Origin: Congzhengia minquanensis
GTDB lineage: Bacteria > Bacillota > Clostridia > UBA1381 > UBA9506
Assembly (NCBI RefSeq): GCF_014384785.1
Contig: NZ_JACRSU010000001.1
Location: forward strand, 558,001-622,000
Length of the DNA stretch: 64,000 nucleotides
Direction of reading: 5' to 3'
The number at the start of each line of letters is the position of its first letter. Position 1 is the first letter of the stretch. The notes under the pieces were generated by a model, which did not search any database, was not told where the DNA came from, and saw nothing but the letters and a program-made list of their open reading frames with translations. Positions 8,751 to 17,037 of the stretch are shown piece after piece. The translations under genes were made by a program, and so were the position numbers.

Positions 8751-8805
8751 CAAGATAAGACCAGTTTCGAGAAAATTTGATGGGGCTTAACCGCGAAAGC
8801 GGCGC

Positions 8806-8844
8806 AAAAAATGCCACGTCAGCGACTTAGGCAGTAACGTGGCA
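8806..8844 (-). terminator. rpsO intrinsic terminator
   Basis: On the minus strand TGCCACGT (8844-8837) pairs with ACGTGGCA (8819-8812), followed by six T residues. It lies 20 nt after the rpsO stop. Confidence 0.85.
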
Positions 8845-8864
8845 CCTTGAAAACTAATTTTAAA

Positions 8865-9128
8865 TTATTTACGCAGTCCGAGTTTTTCGATAATTGCGCG
8901 GTAACGTTCAATGTCAATCTTCATTAAATAGTTTAACAGACCTCTGCGCTGACCAACCATTTTTAAAAGTCCGCGTCTGGAATGATGGTCTTTCTTAAAC
9001 AGCTTTAAGTGCTCGTTTAAGTGGTTAATACGTTCTGTTAAAAGCGCAATCTGCACTTCGGGGGAACCTGTGTCGCCCTCATGCAGCTTATACTTTTCAA
9101 TAATTTCCTGTTTTACTTCTGGTCTCAT
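8865..9128 (-). CDS. rpsO: 30S ribosomal protein S15
   Basis: This 87-residue protein binds the central domain of 16S rRNA early in 30S assembly. Its sequence is canonical throughout: [35 protein letters not shown] and the C-terminal [10 protein letters not shown]. The ATG at 9128 has AGGAGG eight to nine nt upstream, so longer in-frame extensions are rejected. It is monocistronic, with its own promoter and terminator. The roughly 90-nt leader could hold an S15 autoregulatory fold, but I see no match I can name. Confidence 0.98.
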   Translation of the reverse strand: MRPEVKQEIIEKYKLHEGDTGSPEVQIALLTERINHLNEHLKLFKKDHHSRRGLLKMVGQRRGLLNYLMKIDIERYRAIIEKLGLRK

Positions 9129-9223
9129 GAAAAAAATCCTCCTAAAAAAATATTTAAGCCGAAAACCGAGAGAAAGGTCTAATTCGAGGCGACGCCCAAC
9201 CCCCAGTCTTGGTAACAGAAAGT

Positions 9224-9252
9224 ATTTTACCACAACCAGTTGTATTTGTAAA
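9224..9252 (-). promoter_or_regulatory. Sigma-A promoter of rpsO
   Basis: On the minus strand TTTACA (9252-9247), a 17-nt spacer, and TAAAAT (9229-9224). A/T-rich sequence resembling an UP element lies just upstream (9253-9290). Confidence 0.7.
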
Positions 9253-9303
9253 GGGTTTTTTTAAATTTTTTTAAATTTTTTGTAAAGAAAATGAAATATA
9301 ACC

Positions 9304-10104
9304 TCAATATTCATATTCAAAGCTGGTGTGGTCGGAATTAAAGTCAAACACAAGTTTGTCCTCAAGGTAAAATTTAAAATTGGCAAAGCAAGAGGGATTT
9401 TCTAAAATGGTTCTGCTCATCTCCCCCTTGTCCGGCGCGGCAAGCTTTAGCCCGGCATCTGGCCGAAGCCAAATTTCAAGCTGCTGTTTTCCCTGTTTTA
9501 ACACAATTTGGTTTTCAGTGCAGGCCAGCACTTTTGCGCCCAGATATGTGGCAAAGCGGTATTCCCTGCCCTCATAAAGCACCAGTGCAATGGTTCCCAC
9601 AAAGTGAAAAAACAGAAACGGAATGGTGGCAACTGAAGCAAACACCGAGCAAGGCTCTTTAAAGTCATTGCTCTGCACCCAGATATACGATTTGGGAAAT
9701 GACCGTCCGGCATCCATTTCAATATACCCCAATCCGCCGGAAAAGTCAATGGTTTTTCCGTTTAAAACTACTTCACCGAACAGCGTGTGGCGCATGCTGA
9801 TAATGCCATGCCTGCACTCCATAGGCAAACGGGCAAAAGGGCCCATAATGTCATATTTTATGGGAGCAAGCTCCCCATAGGAAATTTCACCGGTCAGCGT
9901 TACGTTTTCGCTGTGAATGTCCAGCTTCACACCTTGTTTCGAAAATTGATTGTTCCCGATAAAGGGAACCTGATAAACCGCGTCGTTGGTTAATATTTGA
10001 ATAAACTCCTCGGATTTAGACCGTCCCACAATGAAGCACAGGGTGTCGTTGTTTTTTTGGTGCTTGTAATAATACCCTTCAAAATAGTTATTCAATCTTT
10101 GCAC
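9304..10104 (-). CDS. Tocopherol-cyclase-like family protein
   Basis: This 266-residue protein resembles the tocopherol cyclase family (lipocalin/AttH-like beta barrels). It shows the N-terminal FEGYYYKHQ, then MGPFARLPMECRHGIISMRH, the GGLGYIEMDAGRSFPKSYIW block and a late FATYLGAK strand. Plant members close the chromanol ring of vitamin E. Bacterial homologues outside photosynthetic groups have no assigned reaction. It overlaps the FAD/Rieske gene by 17 nt and ends a three-gene operon. The listed start is GTG at 10104. A TTG at 10095, eight nt after GGGCGG, fits ribosome spacing equally well or better. A modified lipid, quinone or isoprenoid substrate is possible but unproven. Confidence 0.75.
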   Translation of the reverse strand: MQRLNNYFEGYYYKHQKNNDTLCFIVGRSKSEEFIQILTNDAVYQVPFIGNNQFSKQGVKLDIHSENVTLTGEISYGELAPIKYDIMGPFARLPMECRHGIISMRHTLFGEVVLNGKTIDFSGGLGYIEMDAGRSFPKSYIWVQSNDFKEPCSVFASVATIPFLFFHFVGTIALVLYEGREYRFATYLGAKVLACTENQIVLKQGKQQLEIWLRPDAGLKLAAPDKGEMSRTILENPSCFANFKFYLEDKLVFDFNSDHTSFEYEY

Positions 10105-11395
10105 CGCCCGTCGCAGGATTGTCGATTAAATCTCCGTTCTCCTGAAAGCGTGAGCCGTGGCAGGGACAGTCCCACGTGTGCTCCGCCTTGTTCCACTTTA
10201 ACGCGCATCCCAAATGGGGGCAGCGCTTTGTTGTAGGCGTGAGCAAGTTTTTCACCGCCTCTGCGCCATTTACAAAAAGCTGGGGCTTTAACATGCTTCT
10301 GTGGGGTGAAAACGCCTTTGCAAACTCGTTTTCTTTTCCCTGCACCATGTCGCACAAAATCTCTGCCGCAACCATAGAAGTCGTCATGCCCCACTTGTTA
10401 AAGCCCGTGGCCACAAACAAATCCGGCGTCTGTTTGGAATAATTCCCTATATAGGGGACGGAGTCCAGACTCATGCAGTCCTGGGCAGCCCAGGCATAGC
10501 ACTCCTCTGCTTTGGGATAGTGTTTCTTTGCAAAGGCGCGCAGTTCTTCCCAGTTTCCTCCCTGTTTGCCGGTTCTGTGTCCGCCGCCGCCCAACAGCAA
10601 AAGATCCCCGTAATTCCGGAACGAAAGGCCGTTTTCCTCCGCGCCCAGATACATGCCGGAAACATCTTGGGCACTTTTCAGCGCCAGCACATAAGACCGC
10701 TGCTGGTACATCTTTAGAAAATAGCTCCCATGTTTGTTGATAAAGGGAAAGTGGGTGGTTACAATAATTTTGTCCGCCGTGATGCTGCTCCGCTCCGACC
10801 ATGCCTTGTGCGGGCTGATGTCTTTTATAAACGTGTTTTCATATAAGCGCAGGCCGCCTGCCACGGCGGACAAAAACTTTAAGGGGTGAAACTGCGCCTG
10901 GTTGGGAAATTCGATTGCGCCTTTTATGGAAAACGGCAGGGGCAGAGTTTCTGAAAACTCCGCCTGAAAACCCAGCATGCGCACTGCCACCACTTCCCGC
11001 TCAATTTTCTCTCGGTCGGTGAGGGAATAGATATAAGCGCTTTTGGTTTCAAAGTCACAGTCAATCGACTCGCAAAGCGTGCGGTAGTGCTCCACGGCTT
11101 TCTGGTTTGCCCAAAAATACTGCATGGCCGCGTCCGGCCCTGAAGTGCGCATGAGCTTATCGTAAATCAGCCCGTGCTGGGAGGTAATTTTGGCTGTGGT
11201 ATTTTTCGTAATACCAAGCCCGACACGGTTTGCCTCAGCCACCACACAGTCAACGCCGGCCTGGGTTAGGAAATGGGCGCACAAAATACCGCATAGGCCG
11301 CCGCCAATGATTAACACGTCGGTTTTAATGTCTTTGTTTAAGGTTTCAAACCGCGGCATCCTCGCCGTGGCTGTCCACACGGATTGGTGATTCAT
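10088..11395 (-). CDS. FAD-dependent oxidoreductase with C-terminal Rieske [2Fe-2S] domain
   Basis: The 435-residue protein begins with a DAO-type Rossmann fold ([17 protein letters not shown], about 28-44). A mid-region substrate domain follows, then the second FAD contact [15 protein letters not shown]. Residues about 385-432 are a Rieske module with CPHLGC and CPCHGSRF, giving the Cys-His/Cys-His cluster ligands. Related proteins (YhfW-like) occur in Bacilli and Clostridia without known substrates. No signal peptide is seen, so it is probably cytosolic. It overlaps the upstream YyaL-type gene by 4 nt and the downstream tocopherol-cyclase-like gene by 17 nt, which suggests a shared pathway. 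Confidence 0.85.
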   Translation of the reverse strand: MNHQSVWTATARMPRFETLNKDIKTDVLIIGGGLCGILCAHFLTQAGVDCVVAEANRVGLGITKNTTAKITSQHGLIYDKLMRTSGPDAAMQYFWANQKAVEHYRTLCESIDCDFETKSAYIYSLTDREKIEREVVAVRMLGFQAEFSETLPLPFSIKGAIEFPNQAQFHPLKFLSAVAGGLRLYENTFIKDISPHKAWSERSSITADKIIVTTHFPFINKHGSYFLKMYQQRSYVLALKSAQDVSGMYLGAEENGLSFRNYGDLLLLGGGGHRTGKQGGNWEELRAFAKKHYPKAEECYAWAAQDCMSLDSVPYIGNYSKQTPDLFVATGFNKWGMTTSMVAAEILCDMVQGKENEFAKAFSPHRSMLKPQLFVNGAEAVKNLLTPTTKRCPHLGCALKWNKAEHTWDCPCHGSRFQENGDLIDNPATGGAKIE

Positions 11396-13308
11396 AATAC
11401 GTCCTCCAAATTGTTAGTGGGCGGCAGACAACTTTTGGCGTTGCAAACATAATAGGTGGTTCTGCCGTTTATTATGGGATACTGCGGCTCTTCCCCGCTG
11501 TCAACAAGCCTTACTGCGGCGTTTTGCGGAAATTTGGCAAGATATGCGTCCTCATCCTTGCGGACACAGACTATCCTTACCGGGGGATTTAAATACTCCA
11601 ACAGCGCCAGCAAAAAGAAGCTGTAGCCCATTGGGTAGTCCTCCGCCACGGCGGACATAAACGCAAGCTGCCTTTTCGCCTGTTGCTCTAATTTTGGGTC
11701 CTGGGTGATTTGCGAGAGCTTCACCAAATTATATGCCATAACAGAGTTGCCCGAGGGCATGGCCCCGTCGTAGGTTTCTTTCGGCCTCAAAATCAATTGT
11801 TCCGCATCGGCACCATAGAGGAAAAATCCGCCGTTTTCCCCGTCATAAAAATTGTCTGCCGTTTTTTCTGTAAGCCGCAGCGCCTTGTTTAAATAGTCCT
11901 TTTCGAGGGTCGCTTCATATAAGCTGATGAGTGCCAGAATTGTGTTGGCATAGTCGTCTAAAAAGCCGGGGGTTTTACTTCTTGTGTGCCGGAAACTGAC
12001 AAAAAGCGTGCCGTTTTCCATTAAATTCTGTTCTATAAAGCTGTATGCATCTTTGGCAGTTTCTAAATATACCATATCGCCGACTGCGCGGTACATGCGG
12101 GTAAAGGCGCAAATCATCAAACCGTTCCAGGCAGTTAAAATTTTGTCGTCTAAATGCAGCTGCGTCCTTTTTTTCCGGTAGTCTAAAACTGCTGGAATAA
12201 ATTTGCTTGTTTCCCTGCTTAGCGTTTCCTGTCCCAGCAGGTTGGGAATGTTTTTCCCCTCAAAGTTGCCTTCTTTGGTAATGCCAAAATATTCATTAAA
12301 ATTGCTGCCGTTTTTTTCGCCTAAAAGCGCGGTCAGCTCCTCATAGGTAAAGGTGTAAAATTTGCCCTCTTCCCCGTCACTGTCGGCATCCTGGGCAGAG
12401 TAGAAGCCTCCGGCAGGGTCCGTCATCTCCCTTAGAACATAGGTGGCGGTTTTCACTGCCACATCTTTAAAAAGCTCGTTTTTTGTAATGTGGAAAGCCG
12501 TAATATAAGCCATCATTAACAGCGCGTTGTCGTAAAGCATTTTTTCAAAGTGAGGGACTAAGAAAAAATCGTCTGTGGAATAGCGGGAAAACCCAAACCC
12601 AATGTGGTCGAACAGGCCGCCCTTATACATTTGCGTCAAAGTCTTTTCGGCCATTTTAAGCACCTGTTTATCGTTTGCAGTTTGCCAGCGGCTAAGCAAA
12701 AACAGCAGGTTGTGGGGCGAGGGGAATTTTGGACTGCTTCCAAACCCGCCGTTTTTTTCGTCAAACGCCTGTGCAAACTGGTGTGCCGCCATATCCAGCA
12801 GATGATTTGAAACGCTTTCATTCCCAGCCGCAGGCGAACTCAGCGCACTGACGATTTCCCTGCCGGCGGTTAAAAGCTCCTCCCGCTGTGTTTCCCAAAG
12901 CTGGGCAATGCGGTTAGCCAGGCGGCAAAAATCTGCCTTTGAATAATAGGTGCCGGCGAAAATAGGCGTTTGGTCCGGCGTTAAAAACACCGATGTGGGC
13001 CAGCCGCCGCTGCCCGTAAACGCCTGGCATACCTGCATATAAATGCTGTCGATGTCCGGCCGTTCCTCTTTGTCTACTTTAATTGAGACAAAGTTTTTGT
13101 TTAAAATGTCTGCCACTTCGTTATTTTCAAAGCTTTCATGGGCCATTACGTGGCACCAGTGGCAGGTGCTGTAGCCAATGCTTAAAAACACCGGCTTGTT
13201 CTCTTTTTTTGCTTTTAAAAACGCCTCGCCTCCCCAGGGATACCAATCAACCGGGTTCTCAGCGTGCTGCTTTAAGTATGGGCTTGTTTCATTTTTTAAA
13301 TGGTTCAT
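11392..13308 (-). CDS. yyaL: YyaL/SSP411-type thioredoxin-domain protein
   Basis: The 638-residue protein has a thioredoxin-like N-terminus (DUF255) that starts [21 protein letters not shown]. It carries the redox-like [14 protein letters not shown] (CxxC) at about 48-61. An (alpha/alpha)6 barrel resembling N-acylglucosamine 2-epimerases and glycosidases follows, with the conserved [28 protein letters not shown] and [10 protein letters not shown] blocks. Mammalian SPATA20 is in the same family; no reaction is established. The start is supported by GAGGTGG upstream. It is the first gene of the coupled operon with the FAD/Rieske and tocopherol-cyclase-like genes. Confidence 0.9.
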   Translation of the reverse strand: MNHLKNETSPYLKQHAENPVDWYPWGGEAFLKAKKENKPVFLSIGYSTCHWCHVMAHESFENNEVADILNKNFVSIKVDKEERPDIDSIYMQVCQAFTGSGGWPTSVFLTPDQTPIFAGTYYSKADFCRLANRIAQLWETQREELLTAGREIVSALSSPAAGNESVSNHLLDMAAHQFAQAFDEKNGGFGSSPKFPSPHNLLFLLSRWQTANDKQVLKMAEKTLTQMYKGGLFDHIGFGFSRYSTDDFFLVPHFEKMLYDNALLMMAYITAFHITKNELFKDVAVKTATYVLREMTDPAGGFYSAQDADSDGEEGKFYTFTYEELTALLGEKNGSNFNEYFGITKEGNFEGKNIPNLLGQETLSRETSKFIPAVLDYRKKRTQLHLDDKILTAWNGLMICAFTRMYRAVGDMVYLETAKDAYSFIEQNLMENGTLFVSFRHTRSKTPGFLDDYANTILALISLYEATLEKDYLNKALRLTEKTADNFYDGENGGFFLYGADAEQLILRPKETYDGAMPSGNSVMAYNLVKLSQITQDPKLEQQAKRQLAFMSAVAEDYPMGYSFFLLALLEYLNPPVRIVCVRKDEDAYLAKFPQNAAVRLVDSGEEPQYPIINGRTTYYVCNAKSCLPPTNNLEDVL

Positions 13309-13366
13309 CTATTTACCACCTCAACACTATTATTCCAATTTTTGCCCATAATAAAACAAACGGAAG

Positions 13367-13412
13367 AAAAAAAGCAGCGAAAACGGCTCATATCCGTTTT
13401 CGCTGCTTTTTC
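13367..13412 (-). terminator. Terminator of the WG-repeat gene
   Basis: AAAAAGCAGCGAAAACGG and its complement around a CTCATAT loop form an 18-bp stem. On the minus strand a T-run follows. It lies 48 nt after the stop of the gene at 13460-15289. Confidence 0.85.
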
Positions 13413-13459
13413 CCAATACAAAATTGACGCACGATACCAAATTCACTATTTGCAATCGC

Positions 13460-15289
13460 TTATTGCTTCCATTTATCTTTTGAGATTTCTTCTATCCCCG
13501 TAATCGGCTGTAAATTACCGAAGCCATCCCACGCCATTATCTTAATGACATCAACATCTGCATGAAATGTTATTGTTTCTATTCTTTCCGCGGAAGATAC
13601 GGTCTCCAAGACTTTCAGCTTGTTATTTTTGTAGCCTGCGGCAATGAGATTACTTCCTTCTGGAATCGAAAACAGCTCCACATGAACCGCTACGCCTCCT
13701 GCCTTTTGTTCTGCAACACTTTTGGTGTAAGGAATATCTTCTTCGTTAAAAGTAACGCGGTACATTTTTTGAAAATCCTTGGAAAATGCAATCACATACT
13801 GTCCGTTTGTACCGACAACTACCGGAAAAACGCCAAAATGCGAAATATCCGCAATACGGTTTATGTTATTTAGCTTCACGCCGCCTATATAACCTGCCTG
13901 CATGTCCCATTCGTATGTATAGGGGTTTGTAAGCTCATATTTCGGCGCCTTTTCGTTTTCCGTTTCATCATTTTTTGGCACAATTTCATTATTTTTATTA
14001 ATGTTAATTTCTATATCATCCTCTGTCCAAACGGTTGCCACTCCGTTTGAAAAACTGCCTGCATAAGAATACAGAAATGGAATAACAACAGTACCTGTTT
14101 TATCAATGAATCCATATTTTCCGTCTTTGCTCACCGCCGCCAACCCCTCTGAAAAACCATATGCATAATCATAAATAAACGGTACGGCAATCGACCCTGT
14201 TTCATCAATATAACCATATACAGAATCGCCCCTGTAAATCTGCGTCAGACGAACACAGTACATATCTTCCGCAAATTCGACATGAATTTCTGCATACTCT
14301 ATCGGCATCACAATATTATTCTCGCAGTCAACCAAACCATATTTGTTTTCCCAATAGTTTTGTCCTTTTTTGCAAACAACGGCAAGACCGTTACCGATAT
14401 AATTGACTACATAATCATATAGCGAAGCATCCGGCTGAAACGTTGTTAGCGTCTCGCCGTTTACGTTTAAATCGGAATAAACATCTCCCCGTTGCGCTAA
14501 AAACAAATCACCGAAATGCTTCAATTGATCATATTCGCACGGAATGATTTCTTCGCCCAAGGCGTTGATTGCGCCGCGCTTGCCATCTCTTCCTATAATA
14601 CAAATCCCGTTGATAAATTTATCAAATATGCCATCCGCATATGCAACCACATCGCCGTTTTGGTTGATTATACCAATCGACTCATAATTATACGCCGTTT
14701 TTCCTATGCCAAATTGATATAACCCCTCACCCAAATATCTTCTCACTACCGGGGGCTTTAACGGGTCGGTATATTGGCTGTAATCAAGGTTTGCCGCGTT
14801 GCCGATAACCCCGTCATTGGAAATAAAGTGCAGCTTTTCATCGGAAGCCAGTGTAACAAATCCGCCCGCTTCCGAAAACCGGCCTGCATACAGCATCAGA
14901 TTATCATTGGCAAGCTGGCAAATCTCCTGTTGTTTTTCCAAATCAAAAACAACGATTCTTCCGTCTTGCTTTAAAACTACCAAATCGGAATATTCCGAAA
15001 GTGGATTTATGGCTTCCAAATTGTCGTAAACAAGTATCCCCGTTGCAACGTCCATCAGTGCTGTTGCGTCAGGATATTCCGCTGACGGAACCTCTAAATA
15101 TGTTTGTTCCCCCACGTTATAGCCCGGACAATAGATTTCGCCAAAATCATTCCATCCAGCGTCGACCGCATAATCATACGCCGCCAGTTCTGCGGTTACG
15201 TTCTTTGTTTCATATGCGGCTGCCGAACCGGTAAACAAGTAAAGCATTAATAAGAGAAACGCCGTTTGTGTTGCAAAATTTTTTTTCAT
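13460..15289 (-). CDS. Secreted WG-repeat protein
   Basis: This 609-residue exported protein has a signal peptide at 1-25 (ATQTAFLLLMLYLFTGSAAA). Between about residues 60 and 430 it carries WG-type beta repeats of the form G-x-x-Y-G-F-I-D-x-x-G-x-x-V-I-P-F-x-Y (for example KYGFIDKTGTVVIPFLY). These repeats usually build a propeller-like or solenoid surface. The C-terminal 150 residues contain a predicted beta-sandwich (YVIAFSKDFQKMYRVTF, then VIKIMAWDGFGNLQPI). The end resembles the VKIMxWdg module of clostridial surface proteins. GGAGGGG precedes the ATG. Upstream lies a promoter, a structured RNA and a terminator at 15357-15563, so expression may be controlled by attenuation. The ligand is unknown. 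Confidence 0.85.
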   Translation of the reverse strand: MKKNFATQTAFLLLMLYLFTGSAAAYETKNVTAELAAYDYAVDAGWNDFGEIYCPGYNVGEQTYLEVPSAEYPDATALMDVATGILVYDNLEAINPLSEYSDLVVLKQDGRIVVFDLEKQQEICQLANDNLMLYAGRFSEAGGFVTLASDEKLHFISNDGVIGNAANLDYSQYTDPLKPPVVRRYLGEGLYQFGIGKTAYNYESIGIINQNGDVVAYADGIFDKFINGICIIGRDGKRGAINALGEEIIPCEYDQLKHFGDLFLAQRGDVYSDLNVNGETLTTFQPDASLYDYVVNYIGNGLAVVCKKGQNYWENKYGLVDCENNIVMPIEYAEIHVEFAEDMYCVRLTQIYRGDSVYGYIDETGSIAVPFIYDYAYGFSEGLAAVSKDGKYGFIDKTGTVVIPFLYSYAGSFSNGVATVWTEDDIEININKNNEIVPKNDETENEKAPKYELTNPYTYEWDMQAGYIGGVKLNNINRIADISHFGVFPVVVGTNGQYVIAFSKDFQKMYRVTFNEEDIPYTKSVAEQKAGGVAVHVELFSIPEGSNLIAAGYKNNKLKVLETVSSAERIETITFHADVDVIKIMAWDGFGNLQPITGIEEISKDKWKQ

Positions 15290-15356
15290 TTTTGTCCCCT
15301 CCGTTAATGTAAGTTTTCATTTGTCAATTTTGTTTTGCCATAAGTTTTTGCAAATT

Positions 15357-15386
15357 AAAAAAGTGCGCCAACCGAAGCTGACGCAC
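15357..15386 (-). terminator. Intrinsic terminator between structured RNA and WG-repeat gene
   Basis: On the minus strand GTGCGTCA (15386-15379) pairs with TGGCGCAC (15370-15363), 7 of 8 positions, around GCTTCGGT, followed by six T residues. It lies downstream of the RNA promoter at 15535-15563 and 68 nt before the ATG of the WG-repeat gene. Confidence 0.8.
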
Positions 15387-15528
15387 GAAAAACACATTGC
15401 TCCGATTGTCGCCAAACAAAATCCTACACTAACACAATAGTATGCAGAAATAGAGCATGTATTTTTACCGAAAGGCACAAAAATACACACTATCGTGTTA
15501 AAAGCGCAATGATTCGATTTTGTTTGGC
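15357..15528 (-). ncRNA. Putative structured leader RNA or small RNA, class not recognised
   Basis: The promoter at 15535-15563 predicts a 5' end at G15528. That nucleotide begins a perfect 13-bp closing stem, GCCAAACAAAATC (15528-15516) with GATTTTGTTTGGC (15423-15411). Inside are an asymmetric loop (16 and 7 nt) and an 11-bp stem (15499-15489 with 15441-15431, one G-U). A 9-bp stem (15487-15479 with 15466-15458) has an inner CC/GG mini-stem. A short AUGC/GCAU arm makes a three-way junction. A 24-nt linker leads to the intrinsic terminator, for about 172 nt in total. A riboswitch-like attenuator for the WG-repeat gene and an independent small RNA are both possible. No known class consensus was recognised. 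A mobile palindromic repeat is the main alternative. Confidence 0.5.
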
Positions 15529-15534
15529 AATCTC

Positions 15535-15563
15535 ATTATAGCACAAACAAGCTCCTTTTGCAA
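15535..15563 (-). promoter_or_regulatory. Sigma-A promoter of the structured RNA
   Basis: On the minus strand TTGCAA (15563-15558) and a perfect TATAAT (15540-15535) are spaced 17 nt. The expected start, seven nt after the -10, is the first base of the RNA closing stem. Confidence 0.75.
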
Positions 15564-15594
15564 CAAATAATTTATACGGATGCGGATTATAGTA

Positions 15595-15762
15595 TTAACC
15601 CTGTGCACCATGACCTGCATCAATAATGACAGTTTTGTTTTCCGTGGGCAAAAACGCACCCTTTGAGCGAAACATTTGATAGCCAGCGCCGGTAAGCCCC
15701 GCGCAAAGCGCCAACAGGCAGGCAGCGGCAATTACCTTTTTCTTCTTAAATACCATAATCAT
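15595..15762 (-). pseudogene. Truncated N-acetylmuramoyl-L-alanine amidase remnant (CwlD/Amidase_3-like N-terminus)
   Basis: AGGAGG seven nt upstream leads into a 55-codon frame. It starts MIMVFKKKKVIAAACLLALC, has a membrane or signal segment, and then reads TVIIDAGHG, the first strand and first zinc-ligand histidine of Amidase_3 enzymes. A TAA follows four codons later (AQG then stop). Intact CwlD-type amidases are around 200 residues or more. No continuation is seen in the 230 bases downstream, which hold the RNA unit instead. This is most likely the 5' stub left after a deletion. A short exported peptide cannot be excluded because the start signals are intact. Confidence 0.6.
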
Positions 15763-15837
15763 AAAAATGCCTCCTAAATCAATCCAATTGTGTTTATTTT
15801 TATTTTATTCCCCTATCAAACCTTTTAGCACAGAGGG

Positions 15838-15872
15838 CAAAAAGAAAAGCCCCTCCGCCAAAGCGGAGAGGC
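15838..15872 (-). terminator. prsA terminator
   Basis: On the minus strand GCCTCTCCGC pairs with GCGGAGGGGC around TTTG, followed by TTTTCTTTTT. It begins 10 nt after the prsA stop. Confidence 0.88.
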
Positions 15873-15881
15873 CTGCATTTT

Positions 15882-16976
15882 TTATTTTACTTTAATTTTG
15901 TTGTAAATTTTTTCGTTAATAGTAATGTTCATGCTGTCTTTCAAGCCGTCTAAATATTCGGTGTATTTGTCGGACATGATGGAGTTAGACGCAGTGGATA
16001 AAATTTTTGTTAAGTCTTCGCCGTCCTCCGGCAGGGGATAACGCTTAATGATATGCCAGCCGTAGGTGGACTCAATCAGGTTCGGGTTCACTTCGCCGGG
16101 TTTTACGGCAAACGTGCCGTCGGTGAACTCCTGAATCATGCTACCCGTGCCGTCCAGCGTTGCGCCGGTTTCGTCAATCACATAGCCGTCAGGGCTGGTT
16201 TCCATACCTGGGTCTTCGCCATATTCCTTAATCAGGTTTTCAAAATTGTCGCCCTTCACGGCCTTTGCTAAAACCTCTTCTGCTTTTGCCTTGGCGTCAG
16301 CCGCATATTGCTCTGTGTCCACTTCTTCAGCCGGCTCTGCTGCACCGTCTGCCGCAGCTGCTGCGTCCTGCTGAGGGGTATTCGAAATTAAAACGTGTTT
16401 TACCACGGCATATTTTTCGTTGGCCGCGTTTTTCACAGTTTCATCGTCCGGCTTAATAGGGGAATTTTCCTGCTGAGAAAGGGACTGATAGTACGCACTA
16501 GATAAAAATGTCTTTTCCATAATGTCCGCAATTTGATACTTGTCCGCACCAGTTTTCTTTTCTAATTCTTTCAGCTGTTCCTTTGTCGCAGCGTCATCTG
16601 CATTCACAATGGAGCGTGCGTTTGAAGCCTGCTCCTGGGTTAATGTCACACCCGCTTCCTTGGCTTTAACAACTGCGGTTTCAACGCGGATTAGCTCGTC
16701 CATTGCCTTTTCTTTTGCCACTTCAGATGCTTTTTTCCCGTCAATATCAGAATTCCAGTAATCGTCCCCGGCGTTTTCTCCGGCTTCTGAAATCATCTGG
16801 TCTTTTATCATTTCTAAATAATACTTATACTCTGCCTCCGTTACATCATTACCGCCCACCGTTGCGATTTTGCGCGAAACGGAAAGACCGTTGATGCTTG
16901 CTAAGAACACCGCTACCGCGCATATGATTACGATTGCGGCAATCCACTTAATTGTTGCCTTTAATGCGTTCAACAA
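15882..16976 (-). CDS. prsA: PrsA/SurA-like foldase with parvulin-type peptidyl-prolyl isomerase domain
   Basis: This 364-residue extracytoplasmic chaperone and isomerase helps exported proteins fold outside the membrane. Residues about 9-28 form an N-terminal membrane anchor (WIAAIVIICAVAVFLASI). A SurA_N-type helical domain follows. The parvulin domain starts at KHVLISNT (about 191) and ends YGWHIIKRYPL (about 316), interrupted by an Ala/Glu-rich insert around 200-230. No lipobox cysteine is seen, so it is membrane-anchored rather than a lipoprotein. Two consecutive TTG codons at the start follow AGGAG at good spacing. It has its own promoter inside the end of mfd. Confidence 0.85.
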   Translation of the reverse strand: MLNALKATIKWIAAIVIICAVAVFLASINGLSVSRKIATVGGNDVTEAEYKYYLEMIKDQMISEAGENAGDDYWNSDIDGKKASEVAKEKAMDELIRVETAVVKAKEAGVTLTQEQASNARSIVNADDAATKEQLKELEKKTGADKYQIADIMEKTFLSSAYYQSLSQQENSPIKPDDETVKNAANEKYAVVKHVLISNTPQQDAAAAADGAAEPAEEVDTEQYAADAKAKAEEVLAKAVKGDNFENLIKEYGEDPGMETSPDGYVIDETGATLDGTGSMIQEFTDGTFAVKPGEVNPNLIESTYGWHIIKRYPLPEDGEDLTKILSTASNSIMSDKYTEYLDGLKDSMNITINEKIYNKIKVK

Positions 16977-17008
16977 AAAACACTCCTTTGTTTAATTGTA
17001 ATAAATGT

Positions 17009-17037
17009 ATTATACACTATTTAACATTACTATGCAA
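17009..17037 (-). promoter_or_regulatory. Sigma-A promoter of prsA at the end of mfd
   Basis: On the minus strand TTGCAT (17037-17032), a 17-nt spacer and TATAAT (17014-17009). The -35 lies inside the last mfd codons, so prsA can be transcribed apart from the long upstream operon. Confidence 0.7.

Noticed and set aside
9129..9233. N-terminal extension of rpsO
   Set aside because: The extension covers the promoter and leader, and the AGGAGG fits only the ATG at 9128.
15411..15528. Insertion-sequence or MITE reading of the palindromic element
   Set aside because: No target-site duplication is evident, and the promoter start and terminator fit an RNA gene better. It stays the main alternative until copy number is known.
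15498..15731. 77-codon minus-strand frame over the amidase remnant
   Set aside because: It is out of frame with the recognisable amidase N-terminus (MIMVFKKKK...VIIDAGHG), which has the AGGAGG ribosome site.
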